From Haematobia irritans (Eukaryota > Arthropoda > Insecta > Diptera > Muscidae): a stretch of DNA of 64,000 nt. The stretch covers positions 195,321,063 to 195,385,062 of the forward strand of contig NC_134397.1 of the NCBI RefSeq assembly GCF_050003625.1, read 5' to 3'. Shown piece by piece: positions 1 to 9,380 of this stretch. Made by a program: the position numbers and the translations under genes. Position 1 is the stretch's first letter. Each line of letters opens with the position of its first letter. Under the pieces are notes generated by a model. It did no database searches. It was not told the DNA's origin and saw only the letters and a list, made by a program, of their open reading frames with translations.

Positions 1-398
1 CAAATAATAGAATAAATAGAAATAAAATTTTAACAAAATTCGAAGAATGGAATGATTTGTTCATGACAGTCAAAAAATGAACTTAAGAATTATCGCCTTA
101 GCTACCCAAAATTACTACAAAACCTCAGGAAAATTATTAGAAATATGCTGATGGTGAAATATAAGACCTAAAATGAGAATAGAATTCGCTCAACAAGTTT
201 GTTTATATATATATTTTAAAATTAAATTTTTTCAAGTTAAATACCTTGTACGACAATTATGTACGAGCCAAAATATATTTATTCATTATAACATTCATTC
301 GAAAACAAGTCTAAAATTCAAGTGTGGTAGCATTATATTAAATAAAAATGAATATTTTATCCTATAATCATAATCAAATAAATTGATTTGCATATTCA
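1..398. other. 3' flank of spn-A, no gene seen
   Basis: AT-rich sequence downstream of the spn-A stop codon. The small open frame at 173-367 is low-complexity and has no recognisable domain. A minus-strand AATAAA (tttatt on the plus strand, near 288-293) could serve spn-A polyadenylation; that is inference. Confidence 0.5.
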
Positions 399-1497
399 TC
401 AGTCCTTTACATCACCTATACCGTCTGGTTGTATAGCAAACATTGCTTCGGATTCAGGTAGACATGGAGAATCATAAATTTTACATATTCTGGTGTCACC
501 ACGTCCTTTTCGCAACGACAAACGAGTTGTGGAAGCATGTGCTATTATATTACCACCAATGGGTTTCTTGGCATCAGCTTGGAACATAGCGGCTCCACCA
601 TTTACTTCGGCAACAACTTGATTCGTTATAACCACAGCAACTCCAAATTCATCGGAAAGTCTTAACAGTAGGCGCAAAAATCGAGCTAAATGCATTTGCC
701 GAGCGGCTAATTCACCGCGTCCAGCATAGTCTGTACGATAAAGTGCGGTTGCACTGTCCACTATTATTAAGGCATACCTATAAGGGAAACAGTTATCAAG
801 TACACATTGCTTTCCACACATATATCCCAACATACCGAGATTCTGCCATCATAGCTGCTCCCTTCATCAATAATTGTGTCTGATGATCTGAATTGAATGC
901 TCTAGCGCATGCAACATTGTCCAAAACGTCATCTTTAACCATTTTATAGCGATCAGCCATAGCAACTAATCTTTCAGGACGAAATGTACCCTCTGTATCT
1001 ATATATAAACACTTGCCCTCACCACCACCTTGACTGATGGGCAATTGGCACGTCACAGCAAGGGTATGACATAATTGAGTTTTTCCTGAGCGAAATTCAC
1101 CAAAGAGTTCTGTAATTGATCCGGTCTCTATACCACCACCTAAAAGTTTGTCCAATTCTTTGGATCCCGTCGTAAGCATTATAATTTCCGAACGTTTTTG
1201 ATAAAAACTCAAGGCTGAAGTAAAGCCCATAGGAACCAAACTCGAAGCGTGTTCGACAAGTTTATCAACTTTACTATCCGAAAAGCCTTTGAGAGCCAAA
1301 ATCTCTTTACGTGGAGCAAACGCCACAGATTCCACAGTATGAAATCCAGCATTTTTCAATCGTTCAATGTCATTGCTTGTTATGCCATTTACCTCTAGTT
1401 TTTTAATTGGTATTGGTCCACAATCCTCTTCTTCCTCCTCATCTACATCGGCGGTAGTAGCGGTAGCCAAGGATCTGTCCTTATCTTGATAATTCAT
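399..1497 (-). CDS. spn-A: RAD51 recombinase (spindle-A), two exons
   Basis: RecA-family strand-exchange protein that forms filaments on single-stranded DNA in homologous recombination and meiotic repair. Exons read from the minus strand are 1497-836 and 777-399, with a 58-nt intron (778-835; GTATGT donor, TATAG acceptor). The join keeps the frame through Ser-Arg-Tyr-Ala and gives 346 aa, the usual Rad51 length (human 339). An acidic N-terminus (about residues 19-25) precedes a helix-hairpin-helix region (about 40-85). Walker A is GEFRSGKT at about 133-140 and Walker B is ALIIVDS at about 223-229. The C-terminal ATPase core contains ITNQVVAEV and ends in IGDVKD. The start is the first Met of the open frame, preceded by non-coding sequence. 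The translation of the intron is not part of the protein. Paralogues such as Dmc1 are less likely given the Rad51-like N-terminus. Confidence 0.95.
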
Positions 1498-1670
1498 TGC
1501 GAAAGCGCAATTGTTTATCGATATATCAACGACAATAAAATATTTGCAGTATTTTGCCTTTGAATATTGAAATCCCGCTGTACTTCAATGACGTATTATT
1601 TTCACAACAATCAAGTCAACATTACACAAAAGAGCTCCAACGAAGAAAGAGAAAACGTTGTTATTGTGAA
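1498..1670. other. 5' flank of spn-A
   Basis: Short stretch between the spn-A start codon and the first inverted-repeat element. It presumably contains the spn-A promoter and leader, but I see no clear core-promoter motif. Confidence 0.4.
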
Positions 1671-2840
1671 TTAAGGTGGGTATTAAGTTCGAGTTTAAGG
1701 TGAGTATTAAGTTCGAGTTTAAGGTGAGTATTAAGTTCGAGTTTAAGGCCGGTACTCTGTTCGGTTTTCGCGTTGAAACTCCATACAAAATTAAAAAATG
1801 CGAAAAACTAGCGAAATTTTTCCATTTGTGGTACTTTGTTTTTTCGAGTTGAAAAACTGACGTTTATAGCATGGCGCCATTTGCAATGTGAATTAAGAAA
1901 TAATTTATTTATTAAAACTATTTGTGTGGGTTTATAACACAAACACGGATTATATTTTTGTTCCGAAACTATACAAAGGATCAAAGGAGCAGCAGATCAA
2001 TTGCCCAAGGAAAATAAAATGTTAATTTTGTAATAACAAACAGCAACCACCAACTTAATTCATTATTGCTCCCTGTAAAATAGCGCTCCAAGTTACCTAA
2101 ATAACCACCGCTTTCTATGTGCGAAATAATGGTTTCTATAAAAATTTTTCGCAAGAATGAACATAGTACCGGCCTTTAGCCGCTAAAATCGCTAAAGTGA
2201 AAACTAAATCAGTAAGAAAACTGCATGAAATTATACGTATTTGTTGCAAATTTTATTATAGCTTGATAGGGAAAAGCCCAAAGCAAATTTTCATAAAGTT
2301 TGTATTCCTTAAAATGGATTATTAAAGAAAAGTAATCGTGAAAAAATGACGTTTTTAGCGGCTAAACTCGTACTTAGTACCCACCTTTAGGGTAGGTACT
2401 ATGTTCGGTTTTCGAGTTGAAAACCACATTATTTTCGCGATTACTTTTCCTTAAATAATCAAAATTATAAATGAAAACAAACTTATTCCTGTAAAGTCTT
2501 GCCGAAAACTAATGGAACAAGAAACTACACATCAATTGAGTTAATTTGTCTGCTTTATATTGAACTGTTTTAATAAAGTAACCACGAAAATTTCAACGCG
2601 AAAAGCGAACATAGTACTTACCTTTAGCCGCTAAAAACGTAATTTTTTCACGATTACTTTTCTTTAATAATCCATTTGAGGGATTACAAACTTTGTGAAA
2701 ATTTGCTTTGGGCTTTTCCCCATCAAGTTATAATAAAATTTGCAACAAATATGTATAATTGCATGCATTTTTCTTACTGATTTAGTTTTCACTTTAGCGA
2801 TTTTAGCGACTAAACTCGAACTTAATACTCACCTTTAAAT
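1671..2840. mobile_element. Nested inverted-repeat (fold-back/MITE) cluster
   Basis: The left end reads TTAAGGTGGGTATTAAG and the right end (about 2811-2838) is its reverse complement. Three copies of a 24-bp terminal unit lie head to tail at 1675-1698, 1699-1722 and 1723-1746, each ending in TTTAA, followed by a related end starting GGCCGGTAC. Inside, about 2170-2395 and about 2620-2830 are long inverted copies of one another, sharing 'agccgctaaaa' and a block around 'gcaaatttt'. There is no transposase frame. This fits MITEs inserted into the ends of earlier copies at TTAA-like sites; the piggyBac-type assignment is inference. Confidence 0.7.
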
Positions 2841-2929
2841 ATAAGCAATGTTTTTGCTGTTTAGTTGACTATTTTACTTTCCGCTGCACATATGAAATTT
2901 TCATTCGAACACATTCAATTTTATTGTAA

Positions 2930-3240
2930 AGGCCGGTATGCACCTCTAGCGAAAAATTTCATTCCCATAAGAAATGCATTGCTATTTATGCTAACGAAAT
3001 TTTCGGTAGCGTTCAATTTCGTAAGCTGGTACGCACCTCTAATGAAAATAACAGGGTTGTCAAAAGCATATTTTGGCAGCAAACATTTAATTTATTACAA
3101 TCATTGTGTGCGTACAAGTTTTAAAAGGTCTGTAAATAATAAACAATTTATTTGAGGAATATTTGGAGCATATATTAACAATTTTCAAAAGCGATTAGCT
3201 GGTTTAAAATTTGTGTACACAGCCCTGTTTTTTTGTTGTA
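2930..3240 (+). mobile_element. MITE 'GGCCGGTATGCACC', copy 1 (3' truncated)
   Basis: First of three near-identical copies beginning AAGGCCGGTATGCACCTC. It matches copies at 3676 and 4094 base for base over long stretches, then stops abruptly at about 3238 where another inverted-repeat element begins. Frames within it (for example 2865-3155) are not protein coding. Confidence 0.75.
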
Positions 3241-3675
3241 AGTGTGTAAATATAACCATAGCGATAGGCGGTAGGCGAACACTTATTTACGTGTATTTCT
3301 TATGGGAAGCCCAAAATCCGCGACGGAATACCGTGACGGCTAGCGGCGTGTCGCTAAATTAAAACTTATTCTAACTCCTTGTCGAAAACTGGTATAGTGT
3401 TGCCATCGGTTATCAATTTTTTTAACTCACCACTAGGAATTACTGTTGCCTGGGCACGTGTAGATTATTTTTTCTTGAAATAACTCAACAAATAACAAGC
3501 CATTGTATGTTTTTATTCAACTTCATTGTTTAATATTGTCAAAGCATGCTGTATTGACAACAAAACGCTACGAAACGTGAAAAAGGGAATTATTCGCCGC
3601 CAAGCTTATTGTATTTGCCGTTGCGGCAAAAATGTTTCGCCTACCGCCTATCGCTATGGTTATATTTACACACTA
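3240..3675. mobile_element. Terminal inverted-repeat element between MITE copies
   Basis: The left end (about 3241-3276, containing 'ccatagcgataggcgg') and the right end (about 3640-3675, containing 'ccgcctatcgctatgg') are perfect inverted repeats of roughly 36 bp. The element is about 435 bp, non-coding, and sits exactly at the break of MITE copy 1. Confidence 0.7.
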
Positions 3676-4093
3676 AGGCCGGTATGCACCTCTAGCGAAA
3701 AATTTCATTGCCATAAGAAATGCATTGCTATTTATGCTAACGAAATTTTCGGTATCGTTCAATTTCGTAAGCTGGTACGCACCTCTAATGAAAATAACAG
3801 GGTTGTCAAAAGCATGTTTTGGCAGCAAACATTTAATTTATTACAATCATTGTGTGCGTAAAAGTTTTAAAAGGTCTGTAAATAATAAAAAAATTATTTG
3901 AGGAATATTTGGAACATATATTAACAATTTTTAAAAGCGATTGGCTGGTTTAAAATTTGTGTACACAGCCCTGTTTTTTTGTTGTAGACTTAAATAAATT
4001 TATGCTACCGAAAATTTCGCTAGAGGTGCATACCGGCCTGTAGACTTAAATAAATTTTTGCTTCCGAAAATTTCGCGAGAGGTGCATACCGGC
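3676..4093 (+). mobile_element. MITE 'GGCCGGTATGCACC', copy 2 with doubled 3' end
   Basis: Starts AAGGCCGGTATGCACC and ends in the inverted terminus 'ggtgcataccggcc' at about 4038. The last ~57 bp (gtagacttaaataaa to ataccggcc) is then repeated to 4093, so the right terminus is present twice. The next copy abuts it across the palindrome GGCCTTAAGGCC. Confidence 0.75.
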
Positions 4094-4463
4094 CTTAAGG
4101 CCGGTATGCACCTCTAGCAAAAAATTTCATTCCCATAAGAAATGCATTGCTATTTATGCTAACGAAATTTTCGGTAGCGTTCAATTTCGTAAGCTGGTAC
4201 GCACCTCTAATGAAAATAACAGGGTTGTCAAAAGCATATTTTGGCAGCAAAAATTTAATTTATTACAATCATTGTGTGCGTAAAAGTTTTAAAAGGTCTG
4301 TAAATAATAAACAATTTATTTGAGGAATATTTGGAACATATATTAACAATTTTTAAAAGCGATTAGCTGGTTTAAAATTTGTGTACACAGCCCTGTTTTT
4401 TTTGTTGTAGACTTAAATAAATTTTTGGTACCGAAAATTTCGCTAGAGGTGCATACCGGCCTT
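4094..4463 (+). mobile_element. MITE 'GGCCGGTATGCACC', copy 3 (complete)
   Basis: About 370 bp with inverted termini of about 25 bp (AAGGCCGGTATGCACC and ggtgcataccggcctt) and no coding capacity. The TTAA shared with copy 2 on the left and the tttaa after the right end suggest a TTAA target preference; this is inference. Confidence 0.75.
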
Positions 4464-4479
4464 TAAAAAGAAAACTGTT

Positions 4480-7165
4480 TCAAAATAAATTTTTGTATTT
4501 TCAGGGTTTTGGTTGCATTAAGTTGTGTATGTTCAAACTTTTGACTCTTAAATTTGTTTATAAATCTACTGAAATTATGGATAAAGTCGGACGAAAATCA
4601 ATTCCACTCAGTAGGCCTTTATGCAGTAAATTCAACAAATCCCACACACTTTGCAACAACTGCTAGTACCTTATTAGATCTATTCCTAGTTAATAACCAG
4701 AATAAGATTCTTCTTTATGACCAACTGAGTGCATCATGTTTTTCCAAACATGATTTGATATTTATGACGTATGACGTTCAGCGACCTCCTCCAGAAGAAG
4801 CGCAGACATTCCTCAATTTCAAAAAAATCAATTACCATATACTTATGTCGGGACTACATTGTATTAACTGGAGAACTATTTATATGATTCAATCTGTTGA
4901 TGACAAAGTGGACTTTTTAAATAGAAACTTGCAGCATCTTCAAACCCTATCAGTTCCGCAATGCACAAGAAAAGAGCAACGAGCACACAAAAGCTGGTTT
5001 AATAACAATATTCAAAACTTAATAAAATGTCGTGATATTGCTTATAGAAGATGGAAGAGATTTAAGACGCAAGAGCTACACAATGAGTTCAAAGCACTGC
5101 GATCCGAAGTAAACAAAACTATACAAAGAGCAAAAGCAAACCACTATTCAAACAGATTTCAGTCTGCGATTAATTCTAAATGTAAATGGAATATAATTAG
5201 GGAAATTGGAATTGGAAAAAGTAAGTTCCGTCCTGTTAATGATGACCCCGATCAAATAAATGAATCGTTTGTTAGTGCGGTTACTACCAATGCAGCAATG
5301 AATCTCTCATCAACCTCAGACATTGATGCGACGAATTTTCAACCTCATACAGCTTTTGAGTTTGCATGTACCAACTATCAAGACATAGTGTTTAGTTGTA
5401 TGGCAATAAAGTCGAATGCTGCTGGATTTGATAACATATACCCACAGCTCATTAAGATTATATTACCACACATCTTACCATATATTACACACCTATTTAA
5501 CATGATACTAACAACAGGAAATTACCCAAGTGCGTGGAAATATGCAAAAATTATTCCAACACCGAAAACATCTGATGAGTATCGTCCAATATCAATTCTT
5601 CCATTTCTCTCTAAGGTATTTGAGCGCATAATACATAACCAACTAAGTAAATACTTAAATGAGCAAAATCTATTGTCGAGTAGGCAATCTGGTTTCAGAC
5701 CGAAACATAGCTGTATCACAGCGCTAATTGATGTTACGGAGGAAATAAGGTCTAAATTGGATGACGGCTTATTATCCTGTTTAGTTCTGTTGGACCACTC
5801 AAAGGCGTTTGACTGCGTGGATCATAAGCGACTATGTGCCAAATTGCTAATACTGTACAACTTTTCCCATTCAGCATCATCACTTGTCTATAACTACCTC
5901 TGTGAGCGTAGTCAGTCTGTTGTTGTTGGAAGCTTAGTATCTAAGCCACTAAATATAAATAGAGGTGTTCCGCAAGGATCCATCCTGGGACCACTTCTGT
6001 TTTGTATGTACATAAACGATCTCCCATCCAAACTTCGTTACTCTAAGATACATATATATGCTGATGATGTACAGCTGTATATCAGTTTTCATAAGTCAAT
6101 GATACACCAAGGCATCACAAAACTTAATAAAGATTTGACAAATGTACACACCTGGGCTAATGCAAATGGACTTCTAATAAACCCAAATAAATCGAAGTTT
6201 ATACTGATTTCAAGTCGTTCGCAAGAGATCACATGTAGCTATCCTGTGTTAATTGGAAACCAGAACATAGAACAAGTACCAAAAGCTAAGAACTTGGGCG
6301 TTATTATAAACAGTAGCCTTAGATGGAATGATCATATCGTCGCTGCCTCGGGTAAAATATTTGGTATGTTAAGGACATTGTATAAGACACATTTTTATAC
6401 ACCACAGAACATCCGTTCTCTTTTGGCGAAAACGTATCTAATGCCGGTACTACTTTATGGTGTGGAAATATTTAGTAAGTGTGATGCAAGAAGCACAAAC
6501 TGTTTAGAAAGAGCATTCAAGGCAATAACAAGATATGTGTTTGGATTAAGAAGATATGAAAGTTGTGCTGCTTATTCAAAAAGTTTATACGGTGTAGAGT
6601 TTGGCGACCTTCTAAAAATTAAAACACTTACACTGCTACACAAAGTCATATATTTGAATGTACCAATATACTTATACGAAAAGCTACAAATCGGCAGATC
6701 TAGCAGAAGGATTGTTATAGTTCCGATGCGACATAAATTACTACTTTCTGAATGGCAATTCTTCATAAATTCCGTCCGTCTTTGGAACATCTTACCACCC
6801 CAAATACAATTTATCAGCAACGCACACTCTTTCAAAAAAGCATTACATGGATACTATCAAAATATACTTTTAACTAATTAATTATTATTATTATTATTTT
6901 TTTTTTTTTCATAAAGACTATTATTCATTCATGTATTTCAATTATGTATCATTAATACTCCTGTGCCAAAAATTTTAATCTCTATTCAACTACATTATAT
7001 ATTTCTTATAATTATTGTTTAAAATTTGCATACATATTTTGTTTTTATCTAAATATTGTATATTCTATATAAATTAAACCATTACAAATCACATACGATA
7101 ACTAAAAGATTTAATCTTGTAGTGTGTGAATGCAAACCTAATAAATAAATAAAATAAATAAATCC
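4480..7165 (+). mobile_element. 5'-truncated LINE (non-LTR retrotransposon)
   Basis: Contains the end of an endonuclease domain, a complete reverse transcriptase and an AT-rich 3' UTR that ends in a TAAA-type tail (about 7138-7164). The 5' boundary is uncertain: it lies between the end of MITE copy 3 and the first coding residues, so ORF1 and most of the endonuclease are missing, as expected after incomplete reverse transcription. Confidence 0.85.
4554..6881 (+). CDS. LINE ORF2 fragment: endonuclease tail plus reverse transcriptase
   Basis: The frame is open for 775 codons. Residues about 1-75 look like the C-terminal end of an APE-type endonuclease (LLDLFLVNN and SKHDLI). The RT core follows: RPISILPFLSKVFE near residue 350, SGFRPKHSC, motif A around LDHSKAFDCVDH, motif B GVPQGSILGPLLF, and the catalytic YADDVQLY box near residue 505. 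A long thumb/C-terminal region follows, with AITRYVFGLRRYE and a WNILPPQ-type ending. The listed first codon is TTG, so this is the 3' part of a longer ORF2 and not a true start. There is no frameshift or stop over 2.3 kb, which suggests a fairly recent insertion. The clade is not fixed from sequence alone. Confidence 0.85.
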   Translation: MFINLLKLWIKSDENQFHSVGLYAVNSTNPTHFATTASTLLDLFLVNNQNKILLYDQLSASCFSKHDLIFMTYDVQRPPPEEAQTFLNFKKINYHILMSGLHCINWRTIYMIQSVDDKVDFLNRNLQHLQTLSVPQCTRKEQRAHKSWFNNNIQNLIKCRDIAYRRWKRFKTQELHNEFKALRSEVNKTIQRAKANHYSNRFQSAINSKCKWNIIREIGIGKSKFRPVNDDPDQINESFVSAVTTNAAMNLSSTSDIDATNFQPHTAFEFACTNYQDIVFSCMAIKSNAAGFDNIYPQLIKIILPHILPYITHLFNMILTTGNYPSAWKYAKIIPTPKTSDEYRPISILPFLSKVFERIIHNQLSKYLNEQNLLSSRQSGFRPKHSCITALIDVTEEIRSKLDDGLLSCLVLLDHSKAFDCVDHKRLCAKLLILYNFSHSASSLVYNYLCERSQSVVVGSLVSKPLNINRGVPQGSILGPLLFCMYINDLPSKLRYSKIHIYADDVQLYISFHKSMIHQGITKLNKDLTNVHTWANANGLLINPNKSKFILISSRSQEITCSYPVLIGNQNIEQVPKAKNLGVIINSSLRWNDHIVAASGKIFGMLRTLYKTHFYTPQNIRSLLAKTYLMPVLLYGVEIFSKCDARSTNCLERAFKAITRYVFGLRRYESCAAYSKSLYGVEFGDLLKIKTLTLLHKVIYLNVPIYLYEKLQIGRSSRRIVIVPMRHKLLLSEWQFFINSVRLWNILPPQIQFISNAHSFKKALHGYYQNILLTN

Positions 7166-7544
7166 CCGTTTTTAATTCCCCCATTTTTTGAACTACTTTT
7201 GACACCTTTATAGAGTGGAAACATTTTTCGCTCTAAAAAATTCATAGAATTGAATTAGTATGATTTAAATTTATCATTTACCAATCGTCAAAAAAGCATT
7301 TTGCATCGAAAATGAAATTGCGCATCGTCGTTTTGACAAAACATAACTGGCTAGGGTTAATTATTTTGAATCATTAATTTTGAATGGACTTCAAGTATAT
7401 GCAATTAAAAGTTGTATTTTTTATAAAGTAGGCAACACTTCTTGTCAATGCTCGCTATATTGACACTTGACATAACCTCACAAAAAACTTATGTAAAGTT
7501 GTTTTGCCTCTCAAATTTCTCCAAATAAAACAGCCGAGGAGTAA
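7166..7544. other. Intergenic region upstream of the Rpp14-Mia40 unit
   Basis: No gene or recognisable repeat. As the only sequence between a LINE tail and the first exon, it presumably contains the promoter of the downstream pair; no TATA box is obvious. Confidence 0.4.
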
Positions 7545-7573
7545 ATGCTTTAATGCAAATGAATTATGAATAA
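7545..7573 (+). promoter_or_regulatory. Short upstream ORFs overlapping the Rpp14 start
   Basis: Three ATGs precede the Rpp14 start within 21 nt. ATG CTT TAA occupies 7545-7553. A second frame starts at 7553, has another in-frame ATG at 7559, and stops at 7571-7573, after the Rpp14 ATG at 7566. If transcription begins upstream of 7545 these would limit initiation on the main frame. The transcription start is unknown. Confidence 0.35.
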
Positions 7574-7944
7574 TTTTGTCTATTTAGACGTCGAGTTGTA
7601 AGTGTCACTACAAACTACAATTCACTTCGGATTATTAAAATAACATTCTTTCGATTCATAATTTAAGAAAATTGCAAGAAGAAACATCAGCTGTATTGAC
7701 ATCGGCATATTTCCAAGGTAGCATTGAAAGCTCTCTTTGCGAGTTTTTTGGTGAGATTTGTGGACAGACGGAACTGGAACTGGTAAATTTTAATACAACA
7801 CTAAAGAGGGGCATTTTTAAAGTACCTAAGGAATTTTGTGCAAAAACTAGAGCGGCTATTACATTAATTGGGCGTTACCAAGATATTCCCTGTCACTTTG
7901 CTGTTTTGAAAGTTTCCGATAAACCAGTGTCATTATTGCTGTAG
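7566..7944 (+). CDS. Rpp14: Rpp14/Pop5-family RNase P/MRP subunit, two exons
   Basis: A small protein subunit of the nuclear RNase P/MRP ribonucleoproteins that process tRNA and rRNA precursors. Exon 1 is 7566-7597 (MNNFVYLDVEL with a split codon), then a 70-nt intron (GTAAGT donor, TTTAAG acceptor), then exon 2 at 7668-7944. The product is 102 aa. The layout matches human RPP14: an N-terminal YLDVEL strand, a helix ending FFGEIC, a central strand region (LELVNFNTTLKRGIFKV) and the C-terminal LTLLG-like strand ITLIGRYQDIPCHFAVLKVS. The continuous frame over exon 2 alone would start only at TTG, which is why an upstream exon was sought. It lies 24 nt ahead of Mia40 on the same strand with no room for a poly(A) site and promoter, so the two are probably co-transcribed. 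The family call rests on visual alignment. Confidence 0.75.
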
Positions 7945-7968
7945 GCTACTAGCCAACCTTAAAACAAC

Positions 7969-8421
7969 ATGTCATCATTTAGCTATAGTAAAACTTTTGG
8001 TAAAGACACTGTTATCTTTGCCACAAAAGAAGACCATGTTACTCCTTCTACGATAGAACTACCACCGCCAGAGCCAGCCCAGGGTCTTATAACGAAAGAT
8101 GGTGAGATCAATTGGAGCTGTCCTTGTTTGGGTGGTATGGCCACAGGACCATGTGGTGTTCAATTTCGGGAAGCATTTTCTTGCTTTCATTATAGTGAGG
8201 CTGATCCCAAAGGTTCCGATTGTTACGATGCATTTCGAACAATGCAAGATTGTTTTACCGAATATCCCACAGTCTATAATAAATCTGGTGGTAGTGGAGA
8301 TGACGATGAGGAAGGAGGTGGTGGCCTGGATTTAACTTCTATGGATGAATTGAAAGAAGATGAAAAAGCAGCGGTCGAAGCAGCTGGTTCTACGCAGTCA
8401 GTTGAGAAACTAAGCAAATAA
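7969..8421 (+). CDS. Mia40: Mia40/CHCHD4, mitochondrial intermembrane-space oxidoreductase
   Basis: Import receptor and disulfide carrier of the mitochondrial intermembrane space. It oxidises incoming twin-CX3C and twin-CX9C proteins and is re-oxidised by Erv1/ALR. This copy is 150 aa in one exon. The redox CPC motif is at Cys51-Pro-Cys53 (in WSCPC), followed by the structural twin CX9C pairs Cys62/Cys72 and Cys85/Cys95. No transmembrane anchor or presequence is seen, as in the short animal form. A proline-rich stretch precedes the CPC, and a flexible Gly/Asp/Glu-rich tail follows residue 105. The start has an AACAAC leader before ATG and follows the Rpp14 stop by 24 nt. All key cysteines are present. 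Confidence 0.95.
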   Translation: MSSFSYSKTFGKDTVIFATKEDHVTPSTIELPPPEPAQGLITKDGEINWSCPCLGGMATGPCGVQFREAFSCFHYSEADPKGSDCYDAFRTMQDCFTEYPTVYNKSGGSGDDDEEGGGGLDLTSMDELKEDEKAAVEAAGSTQSVEKLSK

Positions 8422-8534
8422 GTTTCTTTACACCAATAGCATTTAAGTTGGGTGTGTTTTTCCATTTTGAAGGGCTTTAGATTTCTTTTGTTATTCCATA
8501 CAGAAAGTTGTTATGTATGGCATAAGTATCTTAT

Positions 8535-8540
8535 AATAAA
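8535..8540 (+). terminator. Poly(A) signal AATAAA of the Rpp14-Mia40 unit
   Basis: A canonical AATAAA lies 114 nt after the Mia40 stop, before the repeat region starts. No such signal lies between Rpp14 and Mia40. Confidence 0.55.
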
Positions 8541-8640
8541 CATATTAATTTTAAAGTATGATTTTGGTGGTAGTTGTAACTATCGGTTGGTAAAGATGGT
8601 GACTTTCATAGGAAGGTCTGAAATGTAACGAGATACGAAC

Positions 8641-9380
8641 ATAGATATAAGATGCATCAATGTGCATAGGGAAAGATGCATTCCTGGATTTACCCATTAT
8701 GAAATTAACCATAAATAATCGAATACATTTTCTGCGAATGAAACTATATACATACATACGTTTTTCCCAGATACGATTCGTCTTAAGGATGGTACTAGAT
8801 TCTTTTTCAAAATGTACTGGTGGTCCAACAGTCGTATGCCGCTAAGGTATTAGGTTAGGTTAGGTTGTATGCATGGTTGCCACTCAAGCCAAAAATAATA
8901 TACCAACATTTTGAGAAAACTACAAAAAAAAAAAACTACCAAAGAAATCTTATACAGAAAATTTTGTCAAAATTTTATTTCTGTAAAAAATTTTGCCAAA
9001 ATTTTATTTTATAGATATAAGATGCATCAATGTGCATAGGGAAAGATGCATTCCTGGATTTACCCATTATGAAATTAACCATAAATAATCGAATACATTT
9101 TCTTCGAATGAAACTATATACATACGTTTTCGATTCGTCTTAAGGATGGTACTAGATTCTTTTTCAAAACGTACTGGTTGTCCAACAGTCGTATGCCGCT
9201 AAGGTATTAGGTTAGGTTAGGTTGTATGCATGGTTGCCACTCAAGCCAAAAATAATATCCAAAAATTTTGAGAAAACTCTACAAAACAAAAAAAAACTAC
9301 AAAAGAAATCTTATACAGAAAATTTTGTCAAAATTTTATTTCTATAGAAAATTTTGTCAAAATTTTATTTCTGTAGAAAA
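8641..9380 (+). repeat. 370-bp tandem duplication at the edge of a satellite element
   Basis: 8641-9010 and 9011-~9380 are direct copies: both begin 'atagatataagatgcatc', pass through TTAGGTTAGGTTAGG and GGTTGCCACTC, and enter the 29-bp array. The junction falls inside a degenerate array unit (ttttatttt|atag), so the duplication arose after the satellite element had inserted, probably using 'atag' microhomology. Small indels separate the copies. Confidence 0.75.

Noticed and set aside
1585..1788. 67-aa ORF with LNSNLILT repeats
   Set aside because: Reads through the three 24-bp terminal repeats of a MITE.
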